A DNA stretch of 58,388 nucleotides, from contig NZ_CANBCC010000018.1 in the NCBI RefSeq assembly GCF_947366995.1, forward strand, positions 1-58,388, written 5' to 3'. The DNA is from an uncultured Aquabacterium sp. GTDB lineage: Bacteria; Pseudomonadota; Gammaproteobacteria; Burkholderiales; Burkholderiaceae_C. Below are positions 17,843 to 26,235 of this stretch, one piece after another; position 1 is the stretch's first letter, and the number at the start of each line of letters is the position of its first letter. The translations under genes were made by a program, and so were the position numbers. The notes beneath the pieces are model-generated. The model was not told the DNA's origin, made no database searches, and saw only the letters and a program-made list of their open reading frames with translations.

Positions 17843-18898
17843 TCACTTCTTGGCAGGCAGCACGTTGAGGTCGGCCGCGGCAGGCAGGTAGGCAGAAGTC
17901 CAGACGGCCTCGGGGTTCACGCGGGTCTTGGTGTTGAAGGCGTCGCCCACCTGCGAGGCCATCAGCGCCAGGCGCGGCAGCCTGACCTGGCCGAAACCTT
18001 CGGCGCGCGCGTCCGGACTGTTGACCACCTGCTCGATGGCCAGCTTCAGACGGCGCTTCTCCAGCTCGACGTTGATGATGCCGTCGCGGGCCTTCACGGC
18101 ATCGATGGCAGCATCCGGGTTGGCCATCACCTCCCTGGCACCCTTGGCAAAGGCCCTCAGGAAGGCCTTCACGGCTTCTGGGTTCTCCTTGAGGATCCGT
18201 GCCGACGCGATGATGGCGTTGCCGTACAGCTTCACCCCGTGCTGTGAATACGGAAACATCACGATCTCGTCTGCCTTGGCGCCCCGGGCCTCCAGGTTCA
18301 GCAGTGATGTGAACGAGAAGCCGGTGATCGCATCGACGTCACCACGCACCAGCATCGTCTCGCGCAGTGGCGGATCCATGGTGATCCACGTCACCGCCCC
18401 CAGCTTGTTGGCCTTGGCAAAGATGGGCCACGACTTGCGACCCGAATCGAATACCGGCGCGCCCAACTTCTTGCCCGCCAGATCGGCCGGTGTCTTGATG
18501 CCGGACTTCTTCAGCGCAAAGGCGGCGGCCGGCGTGTTGTTGTAGACCATCATGACCGCGACCGGCTTGTTCGGCACGTCCGGGTTGTTGGCGTGGAACT
18601 CCATCAGGGCCGCCATGTCGGCTAAGCCCATGTCATACGAGCCCGAGGCCACCCGGGTCACGGTGCCGCCCGAGCCGTTGCCAGCGTCGATGGCCACGTC
18701 GAGCCCCGCCTGCTTGAAGTGGCCTTTCGCCGCTGGCTGAAGGAACAGGGCGGCGGGGCCTTCAAAGCGCCAGTCGAGCTGGAACTTGATGGCGGTCTGG
18801 GCGTGCACCGCCGTGGTGCCCAGGGCGCCCCAGGTGAGGGCGGTGGCAGCGGCCAAGGTGGACAGCAGGGTGCGGCGAGGGCGCGAAATCGCGGTCAT
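17843..18898 (-). CDS. ABC transporter substrate-binding protein (NMT1/THI5-like)
   Basis: 351 residues. The export signal has paired arginines (RPRRTLLSTLAAATALTWGA, cleavage near VHA-QT) and could use Sec or Tat. The mature part starts IKFQLDWRFEGPAALFLQPAAKGHF, the typical opening of NMT1/THI5-like and SsuA-like proteins; relatives bind formylaminopyrimidine, riboflavin, sulfonates or nitrate. The ligand cannot be read from the sequence. It is the first gene of the transporter-deaminase unit. A 14-bp perfect palindrome lies 24 bp upstream of the start, nearly identical to the site in front of the purine-cluster GntR gene. Confidence 0.9.
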   Translation of the reverse strand: MTAISRPRRTLLSTLAAATALTWGALGTTAVHAQTAIKFQLDWRFEGPAALFLQPAAKGHFKQAGLDVAIDAGNGSGGTVTRVASGSYDMGLADMAALMEFHANNPDVPNKPVAVMMVYNNTPAAAFALKKSGIKTPADLAGKKLGAPVFDSGRKSWPIFAKANKLGAVTWITMDPPLRETMLVRGDVDAITGFSFTSLLNLEARGAKADEIVMFPYSQHGVKLYGNAIIASARILKENPEAVKAFLRAFAKGAREVMANPDAAIDAVKARDGIINVELEKRRLKLAIEQVVNSPDARAEGFGQVRLPRLALMASQVGDAFNTKTRVNPEAVWTSAYLPAAADLNVLPAKK

Positions 18899-18920
18899 GG
18901 GCAGGGGCTCCAGGGTGGCA

Positions 18921-18936
18921 AAACTGTATACAGTTC
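18921..18936. promoter_or_regulatory. GntR-type operator candidate upstream of the NMT1-type transporter
   Basis: AACTGTATACAGTT (18922-18935) is a perfect 14-bp palindrome just upstream of the binding-protein start. It matches 14 of 16 positions with the site at 32063-32078 in front of the GntR/FCD regulator gene. FCD-type GntR proteins commonly bind short palindromes with a GTATAC core. Confidence 0.65.
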
Positions 18937-19078
18937 ATGTTTGCGAGAAGCGTGCCAGCGGTGTCGGTCCGATTGGCGGTGGTGGCACCCTGGAAATGGG
19001 GGCGGACGGGGACGTGGACATCCCGCGCCGGCAGAGCCAACCGATAAAATCGGCCGGTTTCATCGACTGGAATCCGTG

Positions 19079-19918
19079 GTGTCTGATCGTCTTTTTGTCT
19101 TGTCCCAGTACATCCTGCCCAAGGTGGCGTTGACTCGCCTGGCTGGCTGGGGGGCTTCGGCCCAGGGAGGGGCGCTCACCACGGCCTTCATTCGCTGGTT
19201 TGCCGGCCGCTACGGGGTCAACATGGCCGAGGCCGCACAGCCTGAGCTGAGCAGCTACGCCAGCTTCAACGAATTCTTCACTCGCCCGCTGAAGCCCGGC
19301 GCGCGCCCGATTGCCGCCACCCGGCTGGTTTGCCCGGTGGACGGCGCCGTGAGTCAGTGCGGCCCCATCGACCGAGACCAGATCTTCCAGGCCAAGGGCC
19401 ACAGCTACTCCACCACGGCGCTGGTGGGCGGCGACCGTGCGCTGGCCGCGCAGTTCGAGGGCGGGCACTTCGCCACCCTGTACCTCAGCCCCAAGGACTA
19501 CCACCGCATCCACATGCCGTGTGATGGCCGCCTGACCCGCATGATCTACGTGCCGGGCGAGCTGTTCTCAGTGAACCCGGCCACCGCGCGCGGCGTGCCG
19601 GGGCTGTTTGCCCGCAACGAACGCGTGGTGTGCGTGTTTGAAGGCGAGCACGGCCCGTTCGTGCTGACCCTGGTGGGCGCCACCGTGGTGGGCAGCATGG
19701 CCACCGTGTGGCATGGCGTGGTGAACCCGCCGCGTTCCGGCAAGGTGCGTGAATGGCACTACGCCGACCAGCAGATCGTGCTGCGCAAGGGCGAGGAGAT
19801 GGGCCGCTTCCTGCTGGGCTCGACCGTGGTGATGCTGTTCCCCAAGGGCGAGCTGGCTTTCAACCCGCACTGGGTGCCGGGGCAGCCGATCCGCATGGGC
19901 GAGCCCATGGTGGCCTGA
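19079..19918 (+). CDS. psd: phosphatidylserine decarboxylase proenzyme
   Basis: 279 residues starting VSDRLFVLSQYILPKVALTRLAGWGAS, which aligns with the E. coli Psd start; the GTG at 19079 is chosen for that reason. The self-cleavage motif LGST (GRFLLGSTVVMLFPKG) near the C-terminus generates the pyruvoyl prosthetic group. It converts phosphatidylserine to phosphatidylethanolamine at the inner membrane. Other conserved segments are SYASFNEFFTRPLKPGARP, CPVDGAVSQ and YLSPKDYHRIHMP. Length is close to that of other type I bacterial enzymes. It is divergent from the ABC-transporter unit. Confidence 0.96.
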   Translation: MSDRLFVLSQYILPKVALTRLAGWGASAQGGALTTAFIRWFAGRYGVNMAEAAQPELSSYASFNEFFTRPLKPGARPIAATRLVCPVDGAVSQCGPIDRDQIFQAKGHSYSTTALVGGDRALAAQFEGGHFATLYLSPKDYHRIHMPCDGRLTRMIYVPGELFSVNPATARGVPGLFARNERVVCVFEGEHGPFVLTLVGATVVGSMATVWHGVVNPPRSGKVREWHYADQQIVLRKGEEMGRFLLGSTVVMLFPKGELAFNPHWVPGQPIRMGEPMVA

Positions 19919-20018
19919 TCAAGGTTTTCGCGGCGCAGGCCGCTTCCCTCCGGGCATGGGCCCGGTGACCTGGGTGCTTCAGCTGCAGGGGCACCTCGTT
20001 TGTACAGAGGTATTTGCA

Positions 20019-20927
20019 GTGCGACGTTCTTCTGGTGTGATGGTGCTGGGCTTTGCCGCCCTGCTGTCGGGCTCGCTGGCCCTGGGAGGCTGGCAGGCCG
20101 CCGAAAGCCTGATCCTGACCCGAACGGTCAATGAGGGCCGCACGGTGGCCGACATGGCCGAGAACGTCGGGCGATGGGCGTCGCAGTACGGTGGCGTGCA
20201 TGCTCGCACGCAGGGCGCGAACGCGAGCCTGCCCGGCACGTTTTTGACCCGATCGGTCTATGCCGTGTCGCAGGGCGATTCGGACGTGCTGCAGGGCAGC
20301 AAGACCGAGGATCGGCTCAGCGAGCGGCAGGCGATGGAGCGCGTCGAGGCCTATCACTGGAAGAACCCCGCCCTGGTGCAGCGCGAAGTGGCCGACGTGC
20401 TGGCTGCAAGCGGCAGCCGCTCGCAGTACCGGCTCACGGCCGGCTCGGTATTGAACCGCAACAACGCGCCGAACGCCTTCGAGCGCGAGGCCATCCAGGC
20501 GGTGCAGGCGGCTTTCGCCAAGCTGCCACCTGCCCAGGCAGCGGCGCTGGCCACACCCCAGCGTGTGCCGGGCGGCCGCCAGCCGGCGCCGCTGGAATAC
20601 TGGCGCGTGGAGGCTGGGCGGCTGTTGTATGCCCGTGCCGTGATGGCCCAGGCCAGTTGCCTGAAATGCCACGACGCCCCCGGCAGTGCGCCCGAGTTCA
20701 TCCGCACCAACCAGCAGTTCAATGGCGGTGGTGGTTTTGGCTACAAGGCCGGGCAGCCGGTGGGCGTGATCAGCGTGACGGTGCCGCTGCCCGCCGTTCA
20801 GACCGTCGTCACAGAGAGTCTGTCGCCCGTGTCGATGGCGGCCCTGGCTGTGGCGGCGTTGTCGGCGCTAGGGTTGCTGGGCGTGGGGCTGGGCGGCCTG
20901 TTCCGGGGACCGGATCGAGCCGCTTGA
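20019..20927 (+). CDS. Tll0287-like (DUF3365) c-heme domain protein
   Basis: 302 residues from the GTG at 20019; an ATG at 19956 would add 21 non-signal-like residues. An N-terminal membrane anchor (VMVLGFAALLSGSLALGGW) is followed by a periplasmic domain with a single heme c motif, CLKCH, and GGFGYKAGQPVGVISVTVPL, features of the Tll0287-like/DUF3365 fold. A second helix (about 270-292) lies near the C-terminus. Relatives are PAS-like heme sensors or electron carriers, often without known function. No kinase, HAMP or output domain is attached. It lies 100 bp after psd and is convergent with rluA. Confidence 0.8.
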   Translation: MRRSSGVMVLGFAALLSGSLALGGWQAAESLILTRTVNEGRTVADMAENVGRWASQYGGVHARTQGANASLPGTFLTRSVYAVSQGDSDVLQGSKTEDRLSERQAMERVEAYHWKNPALVQREVADVLAASGSRSQYRLTAGSVLNRNNAPNAFEREAIQAVQAAFAKLPPAQAAALATPQRVPGGRQPAPLEYWRVEAGRLLYARAVMAQASCLKCHDAPGSAPEFIRTNQQFNGGGGFGYKAGQPVGVISVTVPLPAVQTVVTESLSPVSMAALAVAALSALGLLGVGLGGLFRGPDRAA

Positions 20928-20934
20928 GCCCTGT

Positions 20935-21864
20935 TCAGGCGCCCTTCGTGGGCCAGTCGAGCCGCAGCGTGCTCTCGAAGTGGCGCGCCTGGCCAGTGAC
21001 CGGGTCGGTGAAGCTCAGTGTGCGAGCCAGCAGCTGCAGCGGGTGGCGGTAGTCCGGGGTCTCGCCGTCGGCCAGGTCCGGTTGAAGCTCGGGGTAGATG
21101 CGGTCGCCCTGGATGGGCAGGCCCAGCGCATTCATGTGGGCGCGGAGCTGGTGCTTCTGCCCAGTGGTGGGCAGCAGGCGATAGCGCGCGCGACCGGCGT
21201 GCGTCTCGAGGCACTCGATGCGGGTTTCGGCGTTGGGTTCGCCGGGCACCTCCTGCATCGCCATGAAGCGCTCGCTTTCGACCAGCCGGCTGTGCCGCGT
21301 CAATGGGAACGTCATATCGGGCCGGTGGGCGGCAATCGCTTCGTACACCTTGTGCACCAGGCGGTCGCGGAACAGCGACTGGTAGGCGTGGCGTGTGGCG
21401 GGCTGCACTGTGAACATCACCAGACCGGCGGTTTCGCGGTCCAGGCGGTGCATGGGCACCAGCGTGTCGATGCCCAGCCGGCGCTTGAGCCGCACCAGCA
21501 GCGTCTGCTGCACGTAGCGGCCCTTCGGCGTCACCGGCAGAAAGTGCGGCTTGTCGGCCACCACGAGGTGGGCATCCTGAAAGACGACGCGTTCTTCGAA
21601 TGGAATCGGATGCTCGAAGGCGAGCTGGCGCCAGTAATACAGGCGCGTCTGGGCGCGGTAGGGCGCATTGGGCGAGACGGGCTCTCCGTGCGCGTCCACC
21701 ACATCGCCCTGAGCCATGCGGGTGTGCCAGTCGGCGCGTGACACGGCCGGGATGCGCTCGCACAGAAAGTCGAGCACGGTGAGCCAGGCTCCGGCGGGCA
21801 GGGCCACGCAGCTGGCGCTCACGCCATCCCGGGTGGGGAGGGCGGGGCGAGTCGGACGACTCAT
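20935..21864 (-). CDS. RluA-family pseudouridine synthase
   Basis: 309 residues with the RluA-type catalytic motif HRLDRETAGLVMF, in which the Asp is the nucleophile, and the flanking GRYVQQTLLVRLKRRLG and GQKHQLRAHMNALG blocks. It isomerises uridine to pseudouridine in rRNA or tRNA. Which RNA site is modified cannot be told; it is not a clear RluC or RluD since no S4 domain is seen. The ATG at 21864 overlaps the trhO stop by 4 bp, so two RNA-modification genes are coupled. Confidence 0.9.
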   Translation of the reverse strand: MSRPTRPALPTRDGVSASCVALPAGAWLTVLDFLCERIPAVSRADWHTRMAQGDVVDAHGEPVSPNAPYRAQTRLYYWRQLAFEHPIPFEERVVFQDAHLVVADKPHFLPVTPKGRYVQQTLLVRLKRRLGIDTLVPMHRLDRETAGLVMFTVQPATRHAYQSLFRDRLVHKVYEAIAAHRPDMTFPLTRHSRLVESERFMAMQEVPGEPNAETRIECLETHAGRARYRLLPTTGQKHQLRAHMNALGLPIQGDRIYPELQPDLADGETPDYRHPLQLLARTLSFTDPVTGQARHFESTLRLDWPTKGA

Positions 21865-22739
21865 GCCGGATCGTCCTTGGCGGGCACAGGGCCTGGTCGC
21901 TTGGGCTCGGCCGATTCCAGCCGGCGGGCCCGCTCCAGTCGCCACGCCTCGTCCGGGCTGTCGTCGTAGACCTGGTCGACCGTGGTGTCGGTCTCCTGCA
22001 AGCGGGTGTCGACCGCCACGCGGTTGTCGAACACGAAGCACTCGCCCTGCCAGTCGCGGTCGGCATCGGGCAGTTGCTGGAAGTAGTTGAGGACGCCACC
22101 GTCGAGCTGGTAGACGTCCAGGCCGAACTGCTGCATCCAGGCACTGGTTTTCTCACAGCGGATGCCGCCGGTGCAGTACATCGCCACCTTGCGGCCTTCG
22201 GCCTGCCACTGTGCGGCGTGCGCGGCCACATAGGCCGGGAAGTCGCGGAAGTTGCCGACGCAGGGGTCGACCGCGCCCTGGAAATGGCCGAGGCGGTATT
22301 CGAAGCTGTTGCGGTTGTCCAGCACCACGACATCGTCGCGCGCGATCAGCTCGCGCCACGCTTCGGGCGTCAGGGGCTGACCGGAGGCGCGATCGGGCAC
22401 CGCGCCGGTCACTCCGGGCAGATTGAGCGCCACGATTTCCTTCTTGCGCTGCACACGCACCTTCCAGAACGGCCGGGTGCGGCAGGCGCTGTGCTTGAAC
22501 GGCATGCCGAGAAACGCCGACGCCAGACGGGTGTCGTGCTGCACGGCCTGCTCGAAGGCGGCCACCGCATCGACCGGGCCTGCCAATGCGCCGCTGATGC
22601 CTTCTTCGGCCACCAGCACGCTGCCTGTCAACGGCTGAACGAGTTCGCGCAACACGGCCACCACCGCGTCCGGATCGGCAAGCGGCACGAATCGGTAGAA
22701 CGAGGTGTGGACCAGGGCGTTGTCGGCTGGAGCAGGCAT
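21861..22739 (-). CDS. trhO: tRNA uridine(34) hydroxylase TrhO (rhodanese-like, YceA)
   Basis: 292 residues. The N-terminal domain (FYRFVPLADPDAVVAVLREL) precedes a rhodanese domain with the catalytic loop CTGGIRCEKTSA and the preceding NRNSFEYRLGHFQGA. TrhO (formerly YceA) makes 5-hydroxyuridine at the wobble position of certain tRNAs in an O2-dependent reaction. The ATG at 22739 is preferred, because the upstream in-frame extension (to 22910) runs into the phoD promoter region and is not family-like. It is coupled to the pseudouridine synthase gene. Confidence 0.93.
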   Translation of the reverse strand: MPAPADNALVHTSFYRFVPLADPDAVVAVLRELVQPLTGSVLVAEEGISGALAGPVDAVAAFEQAVQHDTRLASAFLGMPFKHSACRTRPFWKVRVQRKKEIVALNLPGVTGAVPDRASGQPLTPEAWRELIARDDVVVLDNRNSFEYRLGHFQGAVDPCVGNFRDFPAYVAAHAAQWQAEGRKVAMYCTGGIRCEKTSAWMQQFGLDVYQLDGGVLNYFQQLPDADRDWQGECFVFDNRVAVDTRLQETDTTVDQVYDDSPDEAWRLERARRLESAEPKRPGPVPAKDDPA

Positions 22740-22875
22740 CACGCGATTGTCGCAAGGTTTGTCCGTTTCACCGGAGTACGTTCGGACTACGGCGTGGCGG
22801 CCCACACGGTGGGGCTTGTCATCGATTCTGCGCAGCATGGCGGCTTCGTTGTTGTTGCAGTGGATCGAGACAGAG

Positions 22876-24555
22876 ATGGACCAGAAGTTTGCCGACCGCC
22901 GGGCGTTCATCGGTGGCCTGGGGGCCGCCGCGCTGGCGATGCCGGTGTTGCTTGGCGCCTCGCGCGCAGAAGCGGCTGCGCCTCCCTTCGTTCATGGTGT
23001 GGCCAGCGGTGACCCCCTGGCTCAGCGCGTGATCCTGTGGACTCGGGTGACCGCCTCGGGCGACGCCAATCCCCGCGTGCTGTGGGAGGTGGCGCTGGAC
23101 GCTGCCTTCACGCGCCCTGTGCGCAGCGGCCTGGTGCGCACCAGCGCCACGCGTGATTTCACGGTGAAGGTGGACGTGGATGGCCTGAGCCCCGACACCA
23201 TCTACCACTACCGGTTCACCTACAACGGCACACGCTCGCCCGTGGGACGCACGCGCACGCTGCCAGTGGTGGCACGCGAGGCGATCCGCCTGGCCGTGTT
23301 CTCATGTTCCAACTATCCCGCAGGCTACTTCCACGCCTATGCCCAGGCCGCACGCATGGCCGACCTGCATGCCGCGGTGCACCTGGGTGACTTCATCTAT
23401 GAATACGGCCGGGGCGGCTACGCTTCGGATGACGCAGCCGCCATGGGTCGCGAAGTGCTGCCTCCGCACGAGTGCGTGAGCCTGTCGGACTACCGCATTC
23501 GGCATGCCCAGTACCGTACCGATCCGGGCCTGCAGGCGCTGATGGCCAGCGTGCCGATGATTGCCGTGTGGGACGACCACGAGGTGTGCAACAACACCTT
23601 CGTGACGGGGGCCGCGAACCACACGGCCGGGGTCGAGGGCGACTACGTGACGCGCCGCGACGCTGCCTTGAAGGCGTACCATGAGTGGCTGCCGGTGCGC
23701 ACACCTGACACCGCTGACCTGCGCCGCATCTACCGCTCGTTCGACTTCGCCGATGTGCTGTCGCTGCACATGCTCGAGACGCGCTTGCTGGCGCGCACGG
23801 AGCAGCTGTCTGCCGCAGACTTCGTCGGCCCCGAGGGCATCAATGCGGCCGCCCTGTATGCCGCGGCGAACGCACCTGATCGGGCCTTGCTGGGCAGCAC
23901 GCAACTGGCGTGGCTGCAGGAGCAGATGGCTGGGTCGCGCGCCACCTGGCAGGTGCTTGGCCAGCAGGTGCTCATGGGGCACATGGACATTCCGGCCGCA
24001 ATCGGGCTCGGGCAGATCTCGGTGGGCGGCTACGAGGCACTGACACGCAAGGCCGCCCACAACCCGGGCGACCTCACGCGTGCGGAACGCTACATCCTCG
24101 ACCAACCGGTGGTGCCGTGGAGTCTGGATGCCTGGAGTGGCTACGGCGCCGAGCGCGAGGCCGTGTTCGCGGCTGCACGCCGCCTCGACCGCAATCTGGT
24201 CGTCCTGGCGGGGGACACCCACAACGCCTGGGCCAATGACCTGGTGGATCAGGGTGGCCAGCCGGTCGGCGTCGAATTCGCCACGCCGGGGGTCTCGTCG
24301 CCGGGCATGGAAGCGTCCCGCCGCACGGACGATCCGGATCAGCTTGCCCGCTGGATGGTGGGCAACGTGCCGCACCTGCGCTACGCCGAGACACGCCGCC
24401 GCGGCTTCATGGTCGTGTCGGCCACGCGTGAGGTCTGTCAGTCGACCTGGTACTTCGTCGACACGGTCAAGTCTGATCGCTACCGAATCGAACCGGGCCC
24501 CACGTGGCAGACGCTGCCGGGCGCCGATCAGCGCCGCCTGCTTCCCCCGGCCTGA
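22876..24555 (+). CDS. phoD: PhoD-type alkaline phosphatase/phosphodiesterase
   Basis: 559 residues. A twin-arginine signal (DRRAFIGGLGAAALAMPVLL, cleavage near AEA) sends the folded protein to the periplasm or outside. The N-terminal Ig-like PhoD domain (FVHGVASGDPLAQRVILWTR) is followed by the metallophosphoesterase domain with FSCSNYPAGYF, HLGDFIYEYG, WDDHEVCNN and LAGDTHNAW, the Fe/Ca ligands of PhoD. It hydrolyses phosphate mono- and diesters. The ATG at 22876 places the RR motif at the right distance. Two secreted-protein genes follow at 42 and 12 bp spacing, so all three may form one exported unit. I see no good Pho box. Confidence 0.93.
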   Translation: MDQKFADRRAFIGGLGAAALAMPVLLGASRAEAAAPPFVHGVASGDPLAQRVILWTRVTASGDANPRVLWEVALDAAFTRPVRSGLVRTSATRDFTVKVDVDGLSPDTIYHYRFTYNGTRSPVGRTRTLPVVAREAIRLAVFSCSNYPAGYFHAYAQAARMADLHAAVHLGDFIYEYGRGGYASDDAAAMGREVLPPHECVSLSDYRIRHAQYRTDPGLQALMASVPMIAVWDDHEVCNNTFVTGAANHTAGVEGDYVTRRDAALKAYHEWLPVRTPDTADLRRIYRSFDFADVLSLHMLETRLLARTEQLSAADFVGPEGINAAALYAAANAPDRALLGSTQLAWLQEQMAGSRATWQVLGQQVLMGHMDIPAAIGLGQISVGGYEALTRKAAHNPGDLTRAERYILDQPVVPWSLDAWSGYGAEREAVFAAARRLDRNLVVLAGDTHNAWANDLVDQGGQPVGVEFATPGVSSPGMEASRRTDDPDQLARWMVGNVPHLRYAETRRRGFMVVSATREVCQSTWYFVDTVKSDRYRIEPGPTWQTLPGADQRRLLPPA

Positions 24556-24597
24556 CCCCCTCCTGTTTTTCCTTCCTCTGCTTTACCGGATCACATC

Positions 24598-25434
24598 ATG
24601 AGCTTGAAACAGAATCTGGCCCTGCTGGCGCTGGCCGCCGTGCTGCCTTCGACCCACGCCGCCGTGAGCGTCACACTGACACCTGAGGCCGGCGGCCTCG
24701 CTGCGTTCGAGTACGAGCAGTCGTTCGACAGCCTCCCATCCGCGGGCACCGGTCTGGCCTGGGCCAACGACAGCACATTCGCAGGCTGGTCGCTGTTCGA
24801 CAGCACCAAGTCGGCCAAGACCACTTACCGCGCCAACAATGGCAGCGACACGGCGGGCAGCTTCTACAGCTACGGCAACTCGGCAGACCGCGCTCTGGGT
24901 GCGATCGGCTCGGGCGCCACCTACTGGGGATCGCCCGCGTCCGGGGCGCTGTCGGGCTACATCACGCTGGCCTTGCGCAACGACACCGGCCAGGCACTGA
25001 GCAGCGTGGGCGTCTACTGGGATGCCGAACAATGGCGCCTGGGTCAGGGCAACCCGGGCAGCGACGCGCTCGATTTCCGCTTTGGCCTGGGTGACACGTT
25101 CAAGGGCGTGAGCACGTGGGTCAATCCGGGCGTGTCCTTCAAGTACAACTCGCCGGTCGTCAACACGACGTCGGGTGCAGGCGCGGCGCTGGACGGCAAC
25201 GCCAACGTCGTTTCCCTTGGGGGCGACATTGCCCTGGACTGGCAGCCCGGCCAGACCCTGTGGCTGACCTGGATCGACTACAACAGCGCCGGCAACGACC
25301 ATGGCCTGGCCATCGACAATGTGTACGTGAGCACGGCCGTGGCCGCCGTGCCGGAGCCCGAGGCGGCTGCGCTGGCCTTGATCGGCCTGGGCCTGGTGGC
25401 TGGCGTGGCGCGCCGCCGCGCCCAGCGCGCCTGA
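24598..25434 (+). CDS. PEP-CTERM sorting-domain exported protein
   Basis: 278 residues: a Sec signal (ending THA-A near 21), a beta-rich domain of about 220 residues, and a C-terminal PEP-CTERM signal (VPEPEAAALALIGLGLVAGV then RRRAQR). The domain starts EQSFDSLPSAG, contains GSFYSYGNSADRALGAIGSG and ends NDHGLAIDNVYV. This pattern recurs in bacterial secreted proteins, sometimes attached to nuclease or phosphatase domains, and is probably a carbohydrate- or surface-binding beta-sandwich (inference). PEP-CTERM proteins are cut by an exosortase (not in this window) and placed on the surface or in the exopolymer. It is a tandem paralogue of the next gene. Confidence 0.88.
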   Translation: MSLKQNLALLALAAVLPSTHAAVSVTLTPEAGGLAAFEYEQSFDSLPSAGTGLAWANDSTFAGWSLFDSTKSAKTTYRANNGSDTAGSFYSYGNSADRALGAIGSGATYWGSPASGALSGYITLALRNDTGQALSSVGVYWDAEQWRLGQGNPGSDALDFRFGLGDTFKGVSTWVNPGVSFKYNSPVVNTTSGAGAALDGNANVVSLGGDIALDWQPGQTLWLTWIDYNSAGNDHGLAIDNVYVSTAVAAVPEPEAAALALIGLGLVAGVARRRAQRA

Positions 25435-25446
25435 GAGGGGAACGGC

Positions 25447-26214
25447 ATGAGCTTGGTTTGCCGTTGGCAGGCTGCGCTGCTGGCGCTGGCCTGCCTGGCT
25501 GCTGCACCGGCGGCGCGGGCCGAACTGCCCGTGAAGCTGGATGCCAGCGGGCGCTACGTATACCGTCAGGACTTCAACACCCTGGGCGCAGTCAGCCGTG
25601 CGTACGACTGGGTGGACAACCAGACGCTGCCGGGCTGGTCGCTGTTGAACTTCGTCGAGCAGCCGCTGGTCACCCCGACCTACCGAGGGGATGTGGGTGA
25701 CGACGGTTCGGGCAGCTTCTACAGCTATGGTCTGGAGGGAGACACCAACCGTGCGCTGGGTGCGCTGGGTTCGGGCAGTGCGTACTTCGGCACGCCGGCC
25801 CCGGGCGCGCTGGCAGGCTACATCACCGTGGCGTTTCGCAACCTGTCTGGGCAGGATCTGGATCGCATTGCCGTGCGCTTTCAGGGGCAGCAATGGCGTC
25901 AGGGCGCGAGCGACAACCTCAACACCCTCGCGTTCGAATACGGCGTGGGTGAGGTGTTCGGGCACGTGAACTGGGTGCGCCCGGGCAAGGGCTTCGACTT
26001 TGATTCACCCTCGCCGTTGATCGGCACGCCGGAAGGGCAGGTGGTCAACGGGCGGGATCCGCTTGCCAGCGCCCAGTTGGGGGGCGCCTTGCCGACCGTG
26101 TGGCCGGCGGGTGCCAAGCTGTGGCTGCGCTGGGTGGTCGTCAACAACCATGGCTTCGATCACGGCCTGGCGATCGACGACGTGGAGTTGAAAGCGGAGC
26201 GCGCGCCGCGCTGA
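25447..26214 (+). CDS. secreted beta-sandwich protein, paralogue without sorting signal
   Basis: 255 residues with a Sec signal (ARA-E cleavage near 25) and the same domain as the preceding gene: RQDFNTLG, LPGWSLLNF, GSFYSYGLEGDTNRALGALG, FRNLSGQDLDRIAVRFQGQQWR and NHGFDHGLAIDDVEL. It ends right after the domain, without a PEP motif, hydrophobic helix or basic tail, so it should be released or periplasmic. Only 12 bp separate it from its anchored paralogue, implying cotranscription. Function unknown. Confidence 0.85.
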   Translation: MSLVCRWQAALLALACLAAAPAARAELPVKLDASGRYVYRQDFNTLGAVSRAYDWVDNQTLPGWSLLNFVEQPLVTPTYRGDVGDDGSGSFYSYGLEGDTNRALGALGSGSAYFGTPAPGALAGYITVAFRNLSGQDLDRIAVRFQGQQWRQGASDNLNTLAFEYGVGEVFGHVNWVRPGKGFDFDSPSPLIGTPEGQVVNGRDPLASAQLGGALPTVWPAGAKLWLRWVVVNNHGFDHGLAIDDVELKAERAPR

Positions 26215-26235
26215 ATCGACGCAATGGCAGCGCGC

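Noticed and set aside
22800-22875. possible Pho box before phoD
   Set aside because: Only one half-site-like TGTCAT is seen; no 11-bp direct repeat is present.
25555-25566. GTATAC core inside the second secreted-protein gene
   Set aside because: It lies within coding sequence and lacks palindromic flanks; a few chance GTATAC hexamers are expected at this base composition.
25447-26214. PEP-CTERM signal on the second paralogue
   Set aside because: The protein ends just after the domain with EL-KAERAPR; no PEP motif or hydrophobic helix is present.
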